Source: an uncultured Metabacillus sp.
GTDB lineage: Bacteria; Bacillota; Bacilli; Bacillales; Bacillaceae
Length of the DNA: 64,000 bases
Assembly (NCBI RefSeq): GCF_947503125.1
Contig: NZ_CANNCR010000004.1
Location: 124,001-188,000, forward strand
Reading direction: 5' to 3'
The notes beneath the pieces were generated by a model, which searched no databases, was not told the DNA's origin, and was given only the letters and a program-made list of their open reading frames with translations. Positions 28,589 to 37,021 of the stretch are shown here, piece by piece. Every line of letters begins with the position of its first letter. Positions within the stretch are counted from its first letter, which is position 1. Position numbers and translations under genes: made by a program.

Positions 28589-30061
28589 CTAAATTGTACA
28601 AAGCTCAGTTAGTTCCAATGTATTTACCTTCATACTTCCAATATGAGAAATCAAAATTAGTTGTTTGCGGCCTTCACTAGGATACAACAGGCTCGTAATA
28701 GCTGCCTCACTATCATTGGCAAAGATCTCAATTGATGAAATATCTAAGAATATCTGCATGTTTATTTTGTTATTCTTCAGCGTTAATGGCGCTTCTTGAA
28801 GAACGGGAAAGGATGCTGAAAATTGATGCACACCCGAATTTGCTCGATCGATAACCAAAGTTTCCTGTAAAACGTTGTAACGAATCTCGGTACGTTCAAA
28901 TTCAGAATGCTGAATAATGAGGTCAAATTTTGTTCCATTTATTTTTTCAAGCTCGATATTTATCTCCATTAATTGGTTGTTCATATCAAAGCATACTGGA
29001 TTGTCAGATTCTACGAGCAAGTTTTGCTGCACGCTTGTCTCTCGTCTTATCAAATTGATTTCAGATACCGGCTTTTGAAGCAAACGAATTCCTTTCTCAT
29101 TGGAAATCAACGATAATTCCCGTGGAAGAGTCATGGCACCTCTCCATTCTTTTGTTGGAACTTGATTAGCATATCGCCAATTGCTCATCCACCCGATATA
29201 CATCCTTCTACCATCCTTAGCCGGGATATCAGACCAACTAACGCCTGCATAATTATCCATGCCGTAATCTAACCATAAAAATGTTTCATCTTCATGATCA
29301 TTGACAAAGGTTTTCCCGTCAAAATCACCAATAAAATATTGTGTTCTGGAACCTTCTTTGCTTGTTCCTGTATCTCCAATGCTAACTAGCATGACCCATT
29401 TGATTTTATTCTCTTCATTCTCTACCGGTAATGGAAAGAGATCCGGACATTCCCAAAATCCAACATGTGAGCCAGCATTGCTTCCAAATTCACTTGCAAA
29501 CTCCCATTCTTTTAAATTAGGAGAAGTGTAAATCGTTACCGATTGACCAGTAGCTAGTATCATAATCCACTTTTTTGTAGCATCATACCAAAACACCTTA
29601 GGGTCGCGAAAATCGGTTTTCGTATGGTCTGAAAGAACTGGATTTTTCTCATATTTCACCCAAGTCCTTCCATTGTCTTTGCTATATGCTAAACATTGGC
29701 GCTGACGGACCCTTTCTGAATCCGGATACGTATCATTGCTTGTATAGATCGCCACTAATCCCGGCTGATCATCTTCGAAGAAACAAGATGAATTATGCCA
29801 ATCTACAACAGCACTTCCAGAGAAAATTGTTCCGTGTTCATCAGGATGCAGGGCGATCGGCAGCTGTTCCCAGTGAATGAGATCTTTACTAACCGCATGT
29901 CCCCAGTGCATTGGGCCCCAGATCGTATCAAAAGGGTTGTATTGATAAAACAAATGGTATTCACCGTTAAAATACACCATACCATTTGGGTCGTTCATCC
30001 ATTTCTCTTCTGGCGAAAAATGAAATTGCGGACGATATTGTTCTTTTAATTTTTGCACCAT
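28589..30061 (-). CDS. GH32 beta-fructosidase without signal peptide
   Basis: A 490-residue GH32 enzyme with classical motifs: WMNDPNG near residue 22-28 (nucleophile Asp), HWGHAVS near 53, FSGSAVVD near 80, FRDPK near 152 and WECPDLF near 204 (acid/base Glu). There is no signal peptide, so it acts in the cytoplasm on imported fructo-oligosaccharides or sucrose-like products, unlike the secreted enzyme downstream. GGAG precedes ATG 30061. The distribution of work (secreted depolymerase, importer, intracellular exo-enzyme) suggests a fructan utilisation locus. Sucrose-6-phosphate hydrolase is less likely without a PTS nearby. Confidence 0.9.
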   Translation of the reverse strand: MVQKLKEQYRPQFHFSPEEKWMNDPNGMVYFNGEYHLFYQYNPFDTIWGPMHWGHAVSKDLIHWEQLPIALHPDEHGTIFSGSAVVDWHNSSCFFEDDQPGLVAIYTSNDTYPDSERVRQRQCLAYSKDNGRTWVKYEKNPVLSDHTKTDFRDPKVFWYDATKKWIMILATGQSVTIYTSPNLKEWEFASEFGSNAGSHVGFWECPDLFPLPVENEENKIKWVMLVSIGDTGTSKEGSRTQYFIGDFDGKTFVNDHEDETFLWLDYGMDNYAGVSWSDIPAKDGRRMYIGWMSNWRYANQVPTKEWRGAMTLPRELSLISNEKGIRLLQKPVSEINLIRRETSVQQNLLVESDNPVCFDMNNQLMEINIELEKINGTKFDLIIQHSEFERTEIRYNVLQETLVIDRANSGVHQFSASFPVLQEAPLTLKNNKINMQIFLDISSIEIFANDSEAAITSLLYPSEGRKQLILISHIGSMKVNTLELTELCTI

Positions 30062-30111
30062 TTTTCTTCTCCTTTTTTATTAAACTATTTATCAAAAAAA
30101 GGCTGTACTAA

Positions 30112-30230
30112 GAAAAGAGCAAGCCTTGATCAGCCTAGGGCAAATAAGACGCTCATGAATAGAAGGCGTTCTTTGCCTTCAATTCATGAGTGGCTGGACC
30201 CTAGAGGGGCTAGGCGCTGGAGCTAGACAC
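30112..30230. repeat. Long-hairpin repeat, copy A
   Basis: About 119 bp with a core stem CTCATGAATAGAAGGC (30152-30167) pairing with GCCTTCAATTCATGAG (30175-30190), outer pairing segments (CCTAGGG/CCCTAG) and the end motif GGCGCTGGAGCTAGAC. It shares AATAGAAGG, CCTTCAATT and the end motif with copy C at 56936-57055, but stem arms differ in compensating fashion. It separates the intracellular GH32 gene from the binding-protein gene. Confidence 0.65.
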
Positions 30231-30303
30231 TAAAACTAAGTACAAAATTTTATGCTTTCTTACCTTTGTACAAAAACTATATACAGCCTATTTTGAACAC
30301 CAT

Positions 30304-31914
30304 CTATTGATTTTGTTGATTTCGATCATAACCTGTTTGTTTAATATCCAACCATTCCTGTAAGCCTAGTCGGTTTAATTCTTTCAAATAGGCATCCCAT
30401 TCTTCTTCTACTTTTCCGTTCGTCATCCATTCCGCTCTTTTTCTGTTCACATAAGCAAACAAATCGGTTTCAATCGTTGCCAGCTTGTCTAGTTCTTCAA
30501 GTGAGAAAAATACCTTTGGATACGTATTTTCTGCTTTCATGTAAGGGACCATGACTTCCTTCATTAAATCCAGTCTCCACGCAGCATCATCTGGCTTTGT
30601 CGTAACGGAGCCATAGTATTCATCTAAAATGGCTAACGGTCCATTGATACTTGTTTTTTGTCTTAACTCAACAGGTGCTGTGCCTTCCAACGGCAAATGC
30701 TTTAACATATTCTTTTCTTTATCAAATTCAAAAATATTTTGCTGCTTTTCATCCCCATATGTTCCCCAGTTGTTTTGAACGGATTGATGCGGATCATATA
30801 ATTGATCGATCCATTTTGCTGTTAATTCCAGGTTTTTATTTGCACTTGTTATGACCATTCTGCCTCTGTCAAAGCCCATTCCATTTGTTCTTGTTGCATT
30901 AATATGACCATCCGGACCTGCTAGTGGCGGCATTAACTGATATTTATCATTCATCCCTGTAATATTTGCTTTATCCCATGTGAAATACATGCCATAGCGC
31001 TCATCTTTTCCTTTTGCAAGATAGGTGTTCCAATCATGCTCAAATGCCTCAATATCAATTAAACCTAATTTATATAAGTCAGCAAAATAAGCAATTGCTT
31101 CTTTGTAGCCCTCATCAGCTGCGGTAAATAATACTTTTCCTTCATTGCTTACAACCGTATGATCCCAGTTATCACCCAATCCAAAGGATCCAAATAAGAA
31201 GGCCGGATCTTCACCACCATGGTTAATGATAAAGGACATTGGGATTTCATCAGCTTTCCCGTTACCATTAGGGTCCTTTGTTTTAAACGCAAGTAATACT
31301 TGTTTTAATTCCTCTGTTGTTTTTGGCATTTTTAGTCCTAATTTATTTAACCATTCGACGTTTATCCAAGGGAAATCATCAATTGAATGGATATTCTCCT
31401 TGCCAGTTCCTAGCTCCTCAATCCAAGGGAATGAATAAATATGCCCGTCTGGTGCTGTCATCATCGCTCGATATTCAGGTGCAGCCTCTAAAACTTTCTT
31501 TAAGTTTGGCATATAGTTGTCTATTAAATCTTCAACAGGAATAATCGCACCATCTTTTGCTAGTTTAAGTAAATCATAGTCACTGTAGCCTGCATCCATG
31601 ATGGCATCGGGTAGATCACCACTTGCAACAGCCAAGTTCCTTTTTTCAACAAAAACATCGTTTGTATAGTTCTTCCATTCAATATGAACGCCTGTTTTTT
31701 CCTCCAACCGTTTGTAAATTAATTTTTCGTTAGGATCCTTTGGAGCTAATGGCGAGCTTTGCGTGATAAACTTTAATGTCATCTCTTCCTTTAATGGAAA
31801 AGAAACCTTGGAAAGCTCATAATCCTCTGAAGAAGATGTGTTTTTGCTGCTGCATCCAGATAGTAATAAAAATCCAATAGCAGTAGAACACACAATTTTT
31901 CTTACATGTTTCAT
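30304..31914 (-). CDS. ABC transporter binding lipoprotein for fructo-oligosaccharides (inferred)
   Basis: A 536-residue family-1 solute-binding protein of the large LipO/YtcQ class. It has a signal peptide with lipobox LLSGC (Cys near residue 21). Body motifs include FPWINVEWLNKLGLKMPKT near 182-200 and KDPNGNGKADEIPMSF near 213-228, the calcium-like DxNxNGxxDE loop common in this class. The last gene of the importer operon, it follows two permeases. Neighbouring fructanases point to fructan oligosaccharides as cargo, which is inference. GGATG-type ribosome binding precedes ATG 31914. Confidence 0.85.
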   Translation of the reverse strand: MKHVRKIVCSTAIGFLLLSGCSSKNTSSSEDYELSKVSFPLKEEMTLKFITQSSPLAPKDPNEKLIYKRLEEKTGVHIEWKNYTNDVFVEKRNLAVASGDLPDAIMDAGYSDYDLLKLAKDGAIIPVEDLIDNYMPNLKKVLEAAPEYRAMMTAPDGHIYSFPWIEELGTGKENIHSIDDFPWINVEWLNKLGLKMPKTTEELKQVLLAFKTKDPNGNGKADEIPMSFIINHGGEDPAFLFGSFGLGDNWDHTVVSNEGKVLFTAADEGYKEAIAYFADLYKLGLIDIEAFEHDWNTYLAKGKDERYGMYFTWDKANITGMNDKYQLMPPLAGPDGHINATRTNGMGFDRGRMVITSANKNLELTAKWIDQLYDPHQSVQNNWGTYGDEKQQNIFEFDKEKNMLKHLPLEGTAPVELRQKTSINGPLAILDEYYGSVTTKPDDAAWRLDLMKEVMVPYMKAENTYPKVFFSLEELDKLATIETDLFAYVNRKRAEWMTNGKVEEEWDAYLKELNRLGLQEWLDIKQTGYDRNQQNQ

Positions 31915-31971
31915 CCTAATATCCCCCTATTATTTTGTAAGTGTTTTCAAATTTATTTAGTAATTGGTTCA

Positions 31972-32850
31972 TTATTTTAATGAACCAACCATAACACCTT
32001 TTTCAAAGTACTTTTGGAAAAATGGATACATCACAATCAATGGAAGACTTGAAATGACAATGGCTGAGTATTTGATCATTTCAGAAACCTTGGCTAGTTC
32101 AGCCATCGCTAATTGATCACTTATCATCCCAGGCTCTGCTTGGTTCTGAATTAAAATCGATCTTAAAACAAGCTGCAATGGATGCAGTTTAGGATCTTCA
32201 AGATAGATCATCGCATCAAAATAAGAGTTCCACTGACCAACAAAGGCATATAGTGCGAGTACAAAGATGATCGGTTTTGACAGCGGTAACACAATTTTAA
32301 AGAAAATGAGTAAATCGGATGCTCCATCCACCTTTGCTGCTTCATGCAATTCTGTAGGAATTCCTTTAAAATAAGTCCTTGCCAAAATAATATTCCAAAC
32401 ATTTACAGCCCCTGGGAGCAGGATTGCCCAGATGGTATTTAACATTCCTAAATCTTTTACGACTAAATAGGTTGGAATTAATCCGCCGCTAAAGAACATC
32501 GTAATCAAAAACAGCGTCATAAAGAAATTTTTCCCGACAAAACCGTTTACTGATAACGGAAAAGCAGCAAACACTGAAACCACAACCGTTATTACCGAAA
32601 AACCAACAGAATAGAGGATCGCATTTAAAAACCCTCTAATCATCGCATCATCAGATAAAATCCGCTTATACCCTTCAAGACTCCAATCAGATACATGAAA
32701 GGAAATGCCTTGATTTAATAACACGGTTGGATCCATAAAAGAGGCAATCACAACATAAACCAAAGGAACCAAGATCACTAATACAGCTAAGCATAGGAAA
32801 ACACTATTTAAGGATAAAATGATGCGATCCATTCGTGTATGTTTAATCAA
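31972..32850 (-). CDS. ABC transporter permease (YtcP/LplC-like)
   Basis: A 292-residue MalG-class permease with six membrane segments and an EAA loop near residues 185-205 (LHEAAKVDGASDLLIFFKIVLP). The C-terminus FFQKYFEKGVMVGSLK is typical of the LplC/YtcP group. The start is TTG 32850, preceded by AAAGGAG. It lies 18 bp after the partner permease. No ATPase gene is present. Confidence 0.9.
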   Translation of the reverse strand: MIKHTRMDRIILSLNSVFLCLAVLVILVPLVYVVIASFMDPTVLLNQGISFHVSDWSLEGYKRILSDDAMIRGFLNAILYSVGFSVITVVVSVFAAFPLSVNGFVGKNFFMTLFLITMFFSGGLIPTYLVVKDLGMLNTIWAILLPGAVNVWNIILARTYFKGIPTELHEAAKVDGASDLLIFFKIVLPLSKPIIFVLALYAFVGQWNSYFDAMIYLEDPKLHPLQLVLRSILIQNQAEPGMISDQLAMAELAKVSEMIKYSAIVISSLPLIVMYPFFQKYFEKGVMVGSLK

Positions 32851-32868
32851 TTTGAAAACTCCTTTCTA

Positions 32869-33840
32869 TCAATATAAACCTTCACCTTCGTTTAATTTTT
32901 TGACGACGAAATTCACCACAACAAGCAAAATTACATTGATGACCGAATTAAACAGTCCTACAGCAGTGGAGTAGGCGTAATCACCTGCTTGCAACCCAAC
33001 TTTATAGACATAGGTTGGGAGAATTTCAGATGCCGGTAAATTCATAGCCGTTTGCATTAAATAGGCCTTTTCAAAACCAATTGCCATGATTCCTCCTGCA
33101 CCGAGAATAAAGATAATCGCCATTAATGGCTTTAGTGTCGGCAGATCGATATGGATGATTCTTTGTAAAATATTTGCCCCATCAATTGTCGCAGCATTAT
33201 GAAGCTCAGGATCTACATTGGCTAAAGCAGCGACATAAACAATCGAAGACCAGCCGGCAGCTTGCCAAATTCCAGAAAGAATATATATTGACCTGAAGTA
33301 TTCCGGCTCTGACATAAACATAACCGGCTTTCCTGTTATGAAGGCAATGATGTTATTGATCGGCCCTGTCGGTGATAAGAAAATGAACAACATCCCGACG
33401 ATTACGACCACTGAAATAAAGTTTGGTGCATAGAGGATTAGTTGAATATTTTTCTTCACCGCATTTCGCCTGATTTGATTAATCATTAAGGCTAATAGAA
33501 TCGGCACTGGGAACCCTAGCAATAACCCATACAAGCTAAGCTTAAGCGTACTCATAAAGATCACTTCAAAATTTGGTGATGTCAGAAAATCGGTAAAATG
33601 CTTAAATCCCACCCATTCACTGCCTAAAATCCCTTTAATCGTGCTAAAATCCTTAAACGCAATAATCGCCCCATACATTGGAACATACTTAAAAATAATT
33701 GTAAGAATAACTGCCGGCGCAATGAGCAAGTAGAGAAAATAATTTTTTCTCATATACTCGATATTGCTTTTGATTTTTGTGTTCTTGCCGGTTTTGACTG
33801 AAACATTGGTATCACTCTTTACCTTTACTAATTCTTGCAA
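32869..33840 (-). CDS. ABC transporter permease (LplB-like)
   Basis: A 323-residue LplB/YteP-type permease with a 35-residue cytoplasmic head, six membrane segments, the motif PMYGAIIAFKDFS near residues 54-66 and an EAA loop near 215-235 (LHNAATIDGANILQRIIHIDLP). The TTG start at 33840 has a GGGGGG ribosome-binding site. It is the first gene of the fructan importer operon. A cre-like site lies about 60 bp upstream and the two-component operon begins beyond that, so induction by that system is plausible. Confidence 0.9.
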   Translation of the reverse strand: MQELVKVKSDTNVSVKTGKNTKIKSNIEYMRKNYFLYLLIAPAVILTIIFKYVPMYGAIIAFKDFSTIKGILGSEWVGFKHFTDFLTSPNFEVIFMSTLKLSLYGLLLGFPVPILLALMINQIRRNAVKKNIQLILYAPNFISVVVIVGMLFIFLSPTGPINNIIAFITGKPVMFMSEPEYFRSIYILSGIWQAAGWSSIVYVAALANVDPELHNAATIDGANILQRIIHIDLPTLKPLMAIIFILGAGGIMAIGFEKAYLMQTAMNLPASEILPTYVYKVGLQAGDYAYSTAVGLFNSVINVILLVVVNFVVKKLNEGEGLY

Positions 33841-33898
33841 TCTGTTTCCCCCCTTTGTGAAAAAATGAACCGGTAGAAAACTTTCAGAGAAATCAACT

Positions 33899-33912
33899 GG
33901 AAAGCGATTTCA
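33899..33912. promoter_or_regulatory. cre-like site upstream of the fructan importer operon
   Basis: GGAAAGCGATTTCA matches 13 of 14 cre positions and lies 59 bp upstream of the first permease start. Confidence 0.5.
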
Positions 33913-34053
33913 AATTTTCACCTTTCGTTCATTTGTCTTCACCAACTTTATGTTCTCTTTGTGATTTCAACTATATCAAACAATGAAAAAGGAATATTTC
34001 AATTTTTTCGGATGTGGATATTTAATATTTTTGGGTGTTTTTTGAATAAAAAA

Positions 34054-34079
34054 ATCCCCCAGTCTAATAACTAGAGGAT
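34054..34079 (-). terminator. Terminator of the sensory operon
   Basis: On the minus strand TCCTCTAGT pairs imperfectly with ACTGGGGGA, followed by a run of seven T. It lies directly after the tethered binding-protein stop. Confidence 0.65.
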
Positions 34080-34081
34080 AT

Positions 34082-35413
34082 CTATTGAATATCATGTAAG
34101 CTCTTATTAATTTTTTCAACAGCCTCATCTGCTGATGCTTTTATATCCTTTCCGCCAATTCCTACTTCCTCAAACAATTTTTTGATCGCATCACTTACGA
34201 CAGGATAAGCTGGTGTAACAGGCCGATTCTTTGAGTAATTTTGGGCTTGTTGGACAAAAATATTCTTCGGGTAGGTGGTAAGCTCAGGAAATTCTTCAGC
34301 TACTGAATATCTCGCAGGAAGATCACCTGTTATTTCTACATACCTTTTTGATCCTTCGAAACTTGTCACATACTTAATAAATTCCCATGCTTCTTCCGGA
34401 TATTCAGACTTTGATGAGATTCCTAAAGCCCAGCCGCCGTTTGGTGCAACTTGATTTTTCGCCTTTGGCAGCGGCGCCACTCCATAATCTTCTCCCAACT
34501 TAAATTCCGGAAAATTCTTTTCAAATTCAGCTAATGTCCAAGAACCTAAAACTGTCATGGCAAGATGACCTGAGACAAAAGGATCTGGCGGCAATTCTAC
34601 GACAGCTACTTTATGTTTATGATAGAGATCCTGATAAAATTGCAGTGCTTCTAACGCATTTTGCGAATTTAAATAACCGTCTGAAGTGTTCGCATCAGGA
34701 CTTAAAACCTCTGCACCAAATTGCCATAAAAGCGGCATTTTAAAATATGCCGGTGCCTCGCCACCGTTAAACCCTTGAGCAGGATCGATGCCATAAATAC
34801 CCTTAGCAGGATGATTAAGTTTTTTAGCAATCTCCAACACCTCATTCCAGGTCATTGGAGAATGAGGATCTTTTGAAGGAAAAGGCACTTCACCCTCTTT
34901 AAATAAGTGCATATTATAAAATAAAGCCACTCCTGACTCTACTACTGGCGAAAGATAAATTTCATTTTTATATTTTAATCCATCGAGCGTGGAAGGAGGG
35001 ATATCGTCAATATTTCCTTCTGTCTTCATATAGTGGTCAATCGATAATAATGATCCGGAATGGGCATATAAAGCTAAATTCGGACTGTCTATTGACATGA
35101 TATCCGGGGGATTTCCCGCTGCGATCTCTGTTCTCAGCCTCAATTCATAATCCCCATATGGAATGGAAACCATTTGAATATCTATTGAAGGATGGGCTGC
35201 TTCAAAAGCAGCAATAAGTTCTTTATACGCATCATTTTCTAATTTTGTCCCATAATTTCTCCAAAAGGTAAGTTCAATTTTATCCCGGTTCTCATTTAGC
35301 CTCAAATCTTGATCCTCTTGATTACTTGTGTATGTTTTGAAAAAAGAAAACGTATATCCTGCTATTGCGGTAATAAAAACAATAAAAATAATAATAGCGG
35401 TTCTTTTTTTCAT
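34082..35413 (-). CDS. Membrane-tethered solute-binding protein, probable sensor component
   Basis: A 443-residue family-1 binding protein (ELTFWRNYG near residue 48; AGNPPDIMSIDSPNLALY near 98-115; GSWTLAEFEKNFP near 255). Its N-terminus has a hydrophobic segment (residues 7-27) but no lipobox cysteine and no clear cleavage site, so it is probably anchored by an uncleaved helix. It lies 9 bp after the response regulator and is the third gene of the kinase-regulator operon, with no permease between. It most likely presents a sugar ligand to the sensor kinase rather than to a transporter. A transporter role with the importer at 31972-33840 cannot be excluded, but that operon has its own lipoprotein. 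Confidence 0.8.
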   Translation of the reverse strand: MKKRTAIIIFIVFITAIAGYTFSFFKTYTSNQEDQDLRLNENRDKIELTFWRNYGTKLENDAYKELIAAFEAAHPSIDIQMVSIPYGDYELRLRTEIAAGNPPDIMSIDSPNLALYAHSGSLLSIDHYMKTEGNIDDIPPSTLDGLKYKNEIYLSPVVESGVALFYNMHLFKEGEVPFPSKDPHSPMTWNEVLEIAKKLNHPAKGIYGIDPAQGFNGGEAPAYFKMPLLWQFGAEVLSPDANTSDGYLNSQNALEALQFYQDLYHKHKVAVVELPPDPFVSGHLAMTVLGSWTLAEFEKNFPEFKLGEDYGVAPLPKAKNQVAPNGGWALGISSKSEYPEEAWEFIKYVTSFEGSKRYVEITGDLPARYSVAEEFPELTTYPKNIFVQQAQNYSKNRPVTPAYPVVSDAIKKLFEEVGIGGKDIKASADEAVEKINKSLHDIQ

Positions 35414-35422
35414 AGTAGCCCC

Positions 35423-37021
35423 TTACCTTACACTTTGATTCAGCTGTAGAGACTTACGGAATTCAGCTGGTGTTTGACCAAAATGCTTTTTAAAAACAGT
35501 GCTAAAATAACCGGAATTTGAAAACCCTGCCAGGTAAGCCACATCGATAATTTTTAACTGTTCGTCTTTCAAAAACTCGCGGGCATTCGTCATTCGCAAT
35601 TCGACGAGATAATCACTAAAATTTTTCCCAACATGTTGTTTAAAGATTTCAGATAAATAAGCACTGTTGATATGAAACTTTTCTGATAAAGTCGTAAGAG
35701 ATATTTCACTTGCATAGTGCTTGTCCAAATAACGGCGGACATTTTCTACGATAACCAACCCATTTGAAGAATAGCGGGCGTCTTTTACTTTCTCTATAAT
35801 CAATTCTGCTAATTCAATCAACTGTTCCATTACTCTCTTATGAGCATTAAGCTCCCAAATCCGTTGTTGGCAGGTCCATATCATTTCGTTTGTATCAAGA
35901 TCATATTTTGTTGCAAGTGAACCTAATAAAAATAATATTCGATTGGCAACAAATGAAAAAGACATCATGGAATGATTATGGCTCTCACCTAAAATCGACT
36001 CCATATTTTTCTTAAATTCATCATGATTGACATTTTCAATTGAATTAACCAATTTTTTCTCAACAGAAGAAGAAAACTCAACGATTTCTTTCGTAATTGT
36101 CCCATCAATCACTTGGGAATATGTGCCGGGCTGACTTTGGCTCCATGAAAGCAATGCTGAAATATAACCTGTTTTAAACTCTGTAATACCTGTCACAATC
36201 TTGCCAATTCCAACAACCGTCTCAACATTTAAATACTTCTTCACATTTCTTTGAATGATTTGAACGATGCTGGCTGTTTGATTCTGATGTTCAGAATCGA
36301 TCAGATGAATAAAATGAAGCATATTGGCATAACTTGCATCATAAAAAGTGTACGTTCCTTTATAATCCTGAGAGATTTCCTTGCACAACATCGTAAACGG
36401 AAGCCATAATTCCTTAACCAATTTTGGGTTGGAATCAGAAGCTCTTATTTCTACAGTGAAAAACTGAACACGCGCATTTATATTTGCAAATTCCGCTAAT
36501 TGAAGCTGTTGTAATCTCTCTATCGCAATCGTAAGCTCAGACCATTCCTCTTTGACTAAATGAAGCAAATATTGTTCTTTCATTTCTTCTAACTGATTAT
36601 GAACCAATCTGTTCATTCTTTCGGTTTCGAGTTGTTTTTTCTTTTCTTCCTCTATTTCATACTGTATTCTTTTTAAAGCATCAATTAATTCATCAGGAGC
36701 CACCGGCTTTAGTAAATAATCTTTTACTCCTTCTACGAGTGATGTTCTTACATATTCGAAATCAGAATAGCCGGATAACACGATCACTTTCACATCAGGA
36801 TGCTCGATATGGCATCTCTTAACAAATTCAATCCCATCCATGATTGGCATTCTGACATCCGTTATGACAACATCAACATTGATTTTCTTTAATAATTCAA
36901 GTGTTTCTTTTCCATTTGCAGCTTCCCCAACAATATTAAAGCCTTCCTCTTCCCAATCAATCTTCATTCGCAGCCCTTTACGAATTTGAATTTCATCATC
37001 TGTGATGATAACCTTCATCAT
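35423..37021 (-). CDS. Response regulator, YesN-like, AraC output
   Basis: About 532 residues. The receiver domain is at 1-125, with phospho-acceptor Asp near 55 in VVITDVRMPIMDG and DDE near 8-10. A long middle region of about 280 residues with coiled-coil stretches follows, and a C-terminal AraC double helix-turn-helix at about 430-525 (ISLTTLSEKFHINSAYLSEIFK; IIDVAYLAGFSNSGYFSTVFKKHFG). The start is ATG 37021 with GAGGGGG upstream; it overlaps the kinase gene by 26 bp, indicating translational coupling. It should activate the adjacent importer and GH32 genes, as YesN-like regulators usually act next door. Confidence 0.92.
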   Translation of the reverse strand: MMKVIITDDEIQIRKGLRMKIDWEEEGFNIVGEAANGKETLELLKKINVDVVITDVRMPIMDGIEFVKRCHIEHPDVKVIVLSGYSDFEYVRTSLVEGVKDYLLKPVAPDELIDALKRIQYEIEEEKKKQLETERMNRLVHNQLEEMKEQYLLHLVKEEWSELTIAIERLQQLQLAEFANINARVQFFTVEIRASDSNPKLVKELWLPFTMLCKEISQDYKGTYTFYDASYANMLHFIHLIDSEHQNQTASIVQIIQRNVKKYLNVETVVGIGKIVTGITEFKTGYISALLSWSQSQPGTYSQVIDGTITKEIVEFSSSVEKKLVNSIENVNHDEFKKNMESILGESHNHSMMSFSFVANRILFLLGSLATKYDLDTNEMIWTCQQRIWELNAHKRVMEQLIELAELIIEKVKDARYSSNGLVIVENVRRYLDKHYASEISLTTLSEKFHINSAYLSEIFKQHVGKNFSDYLVELRMTNAREFLKDEQLKIIDVAYLAGFSNSGYFSTVFKKHFGQTPAEFRKSLQLNQSVR

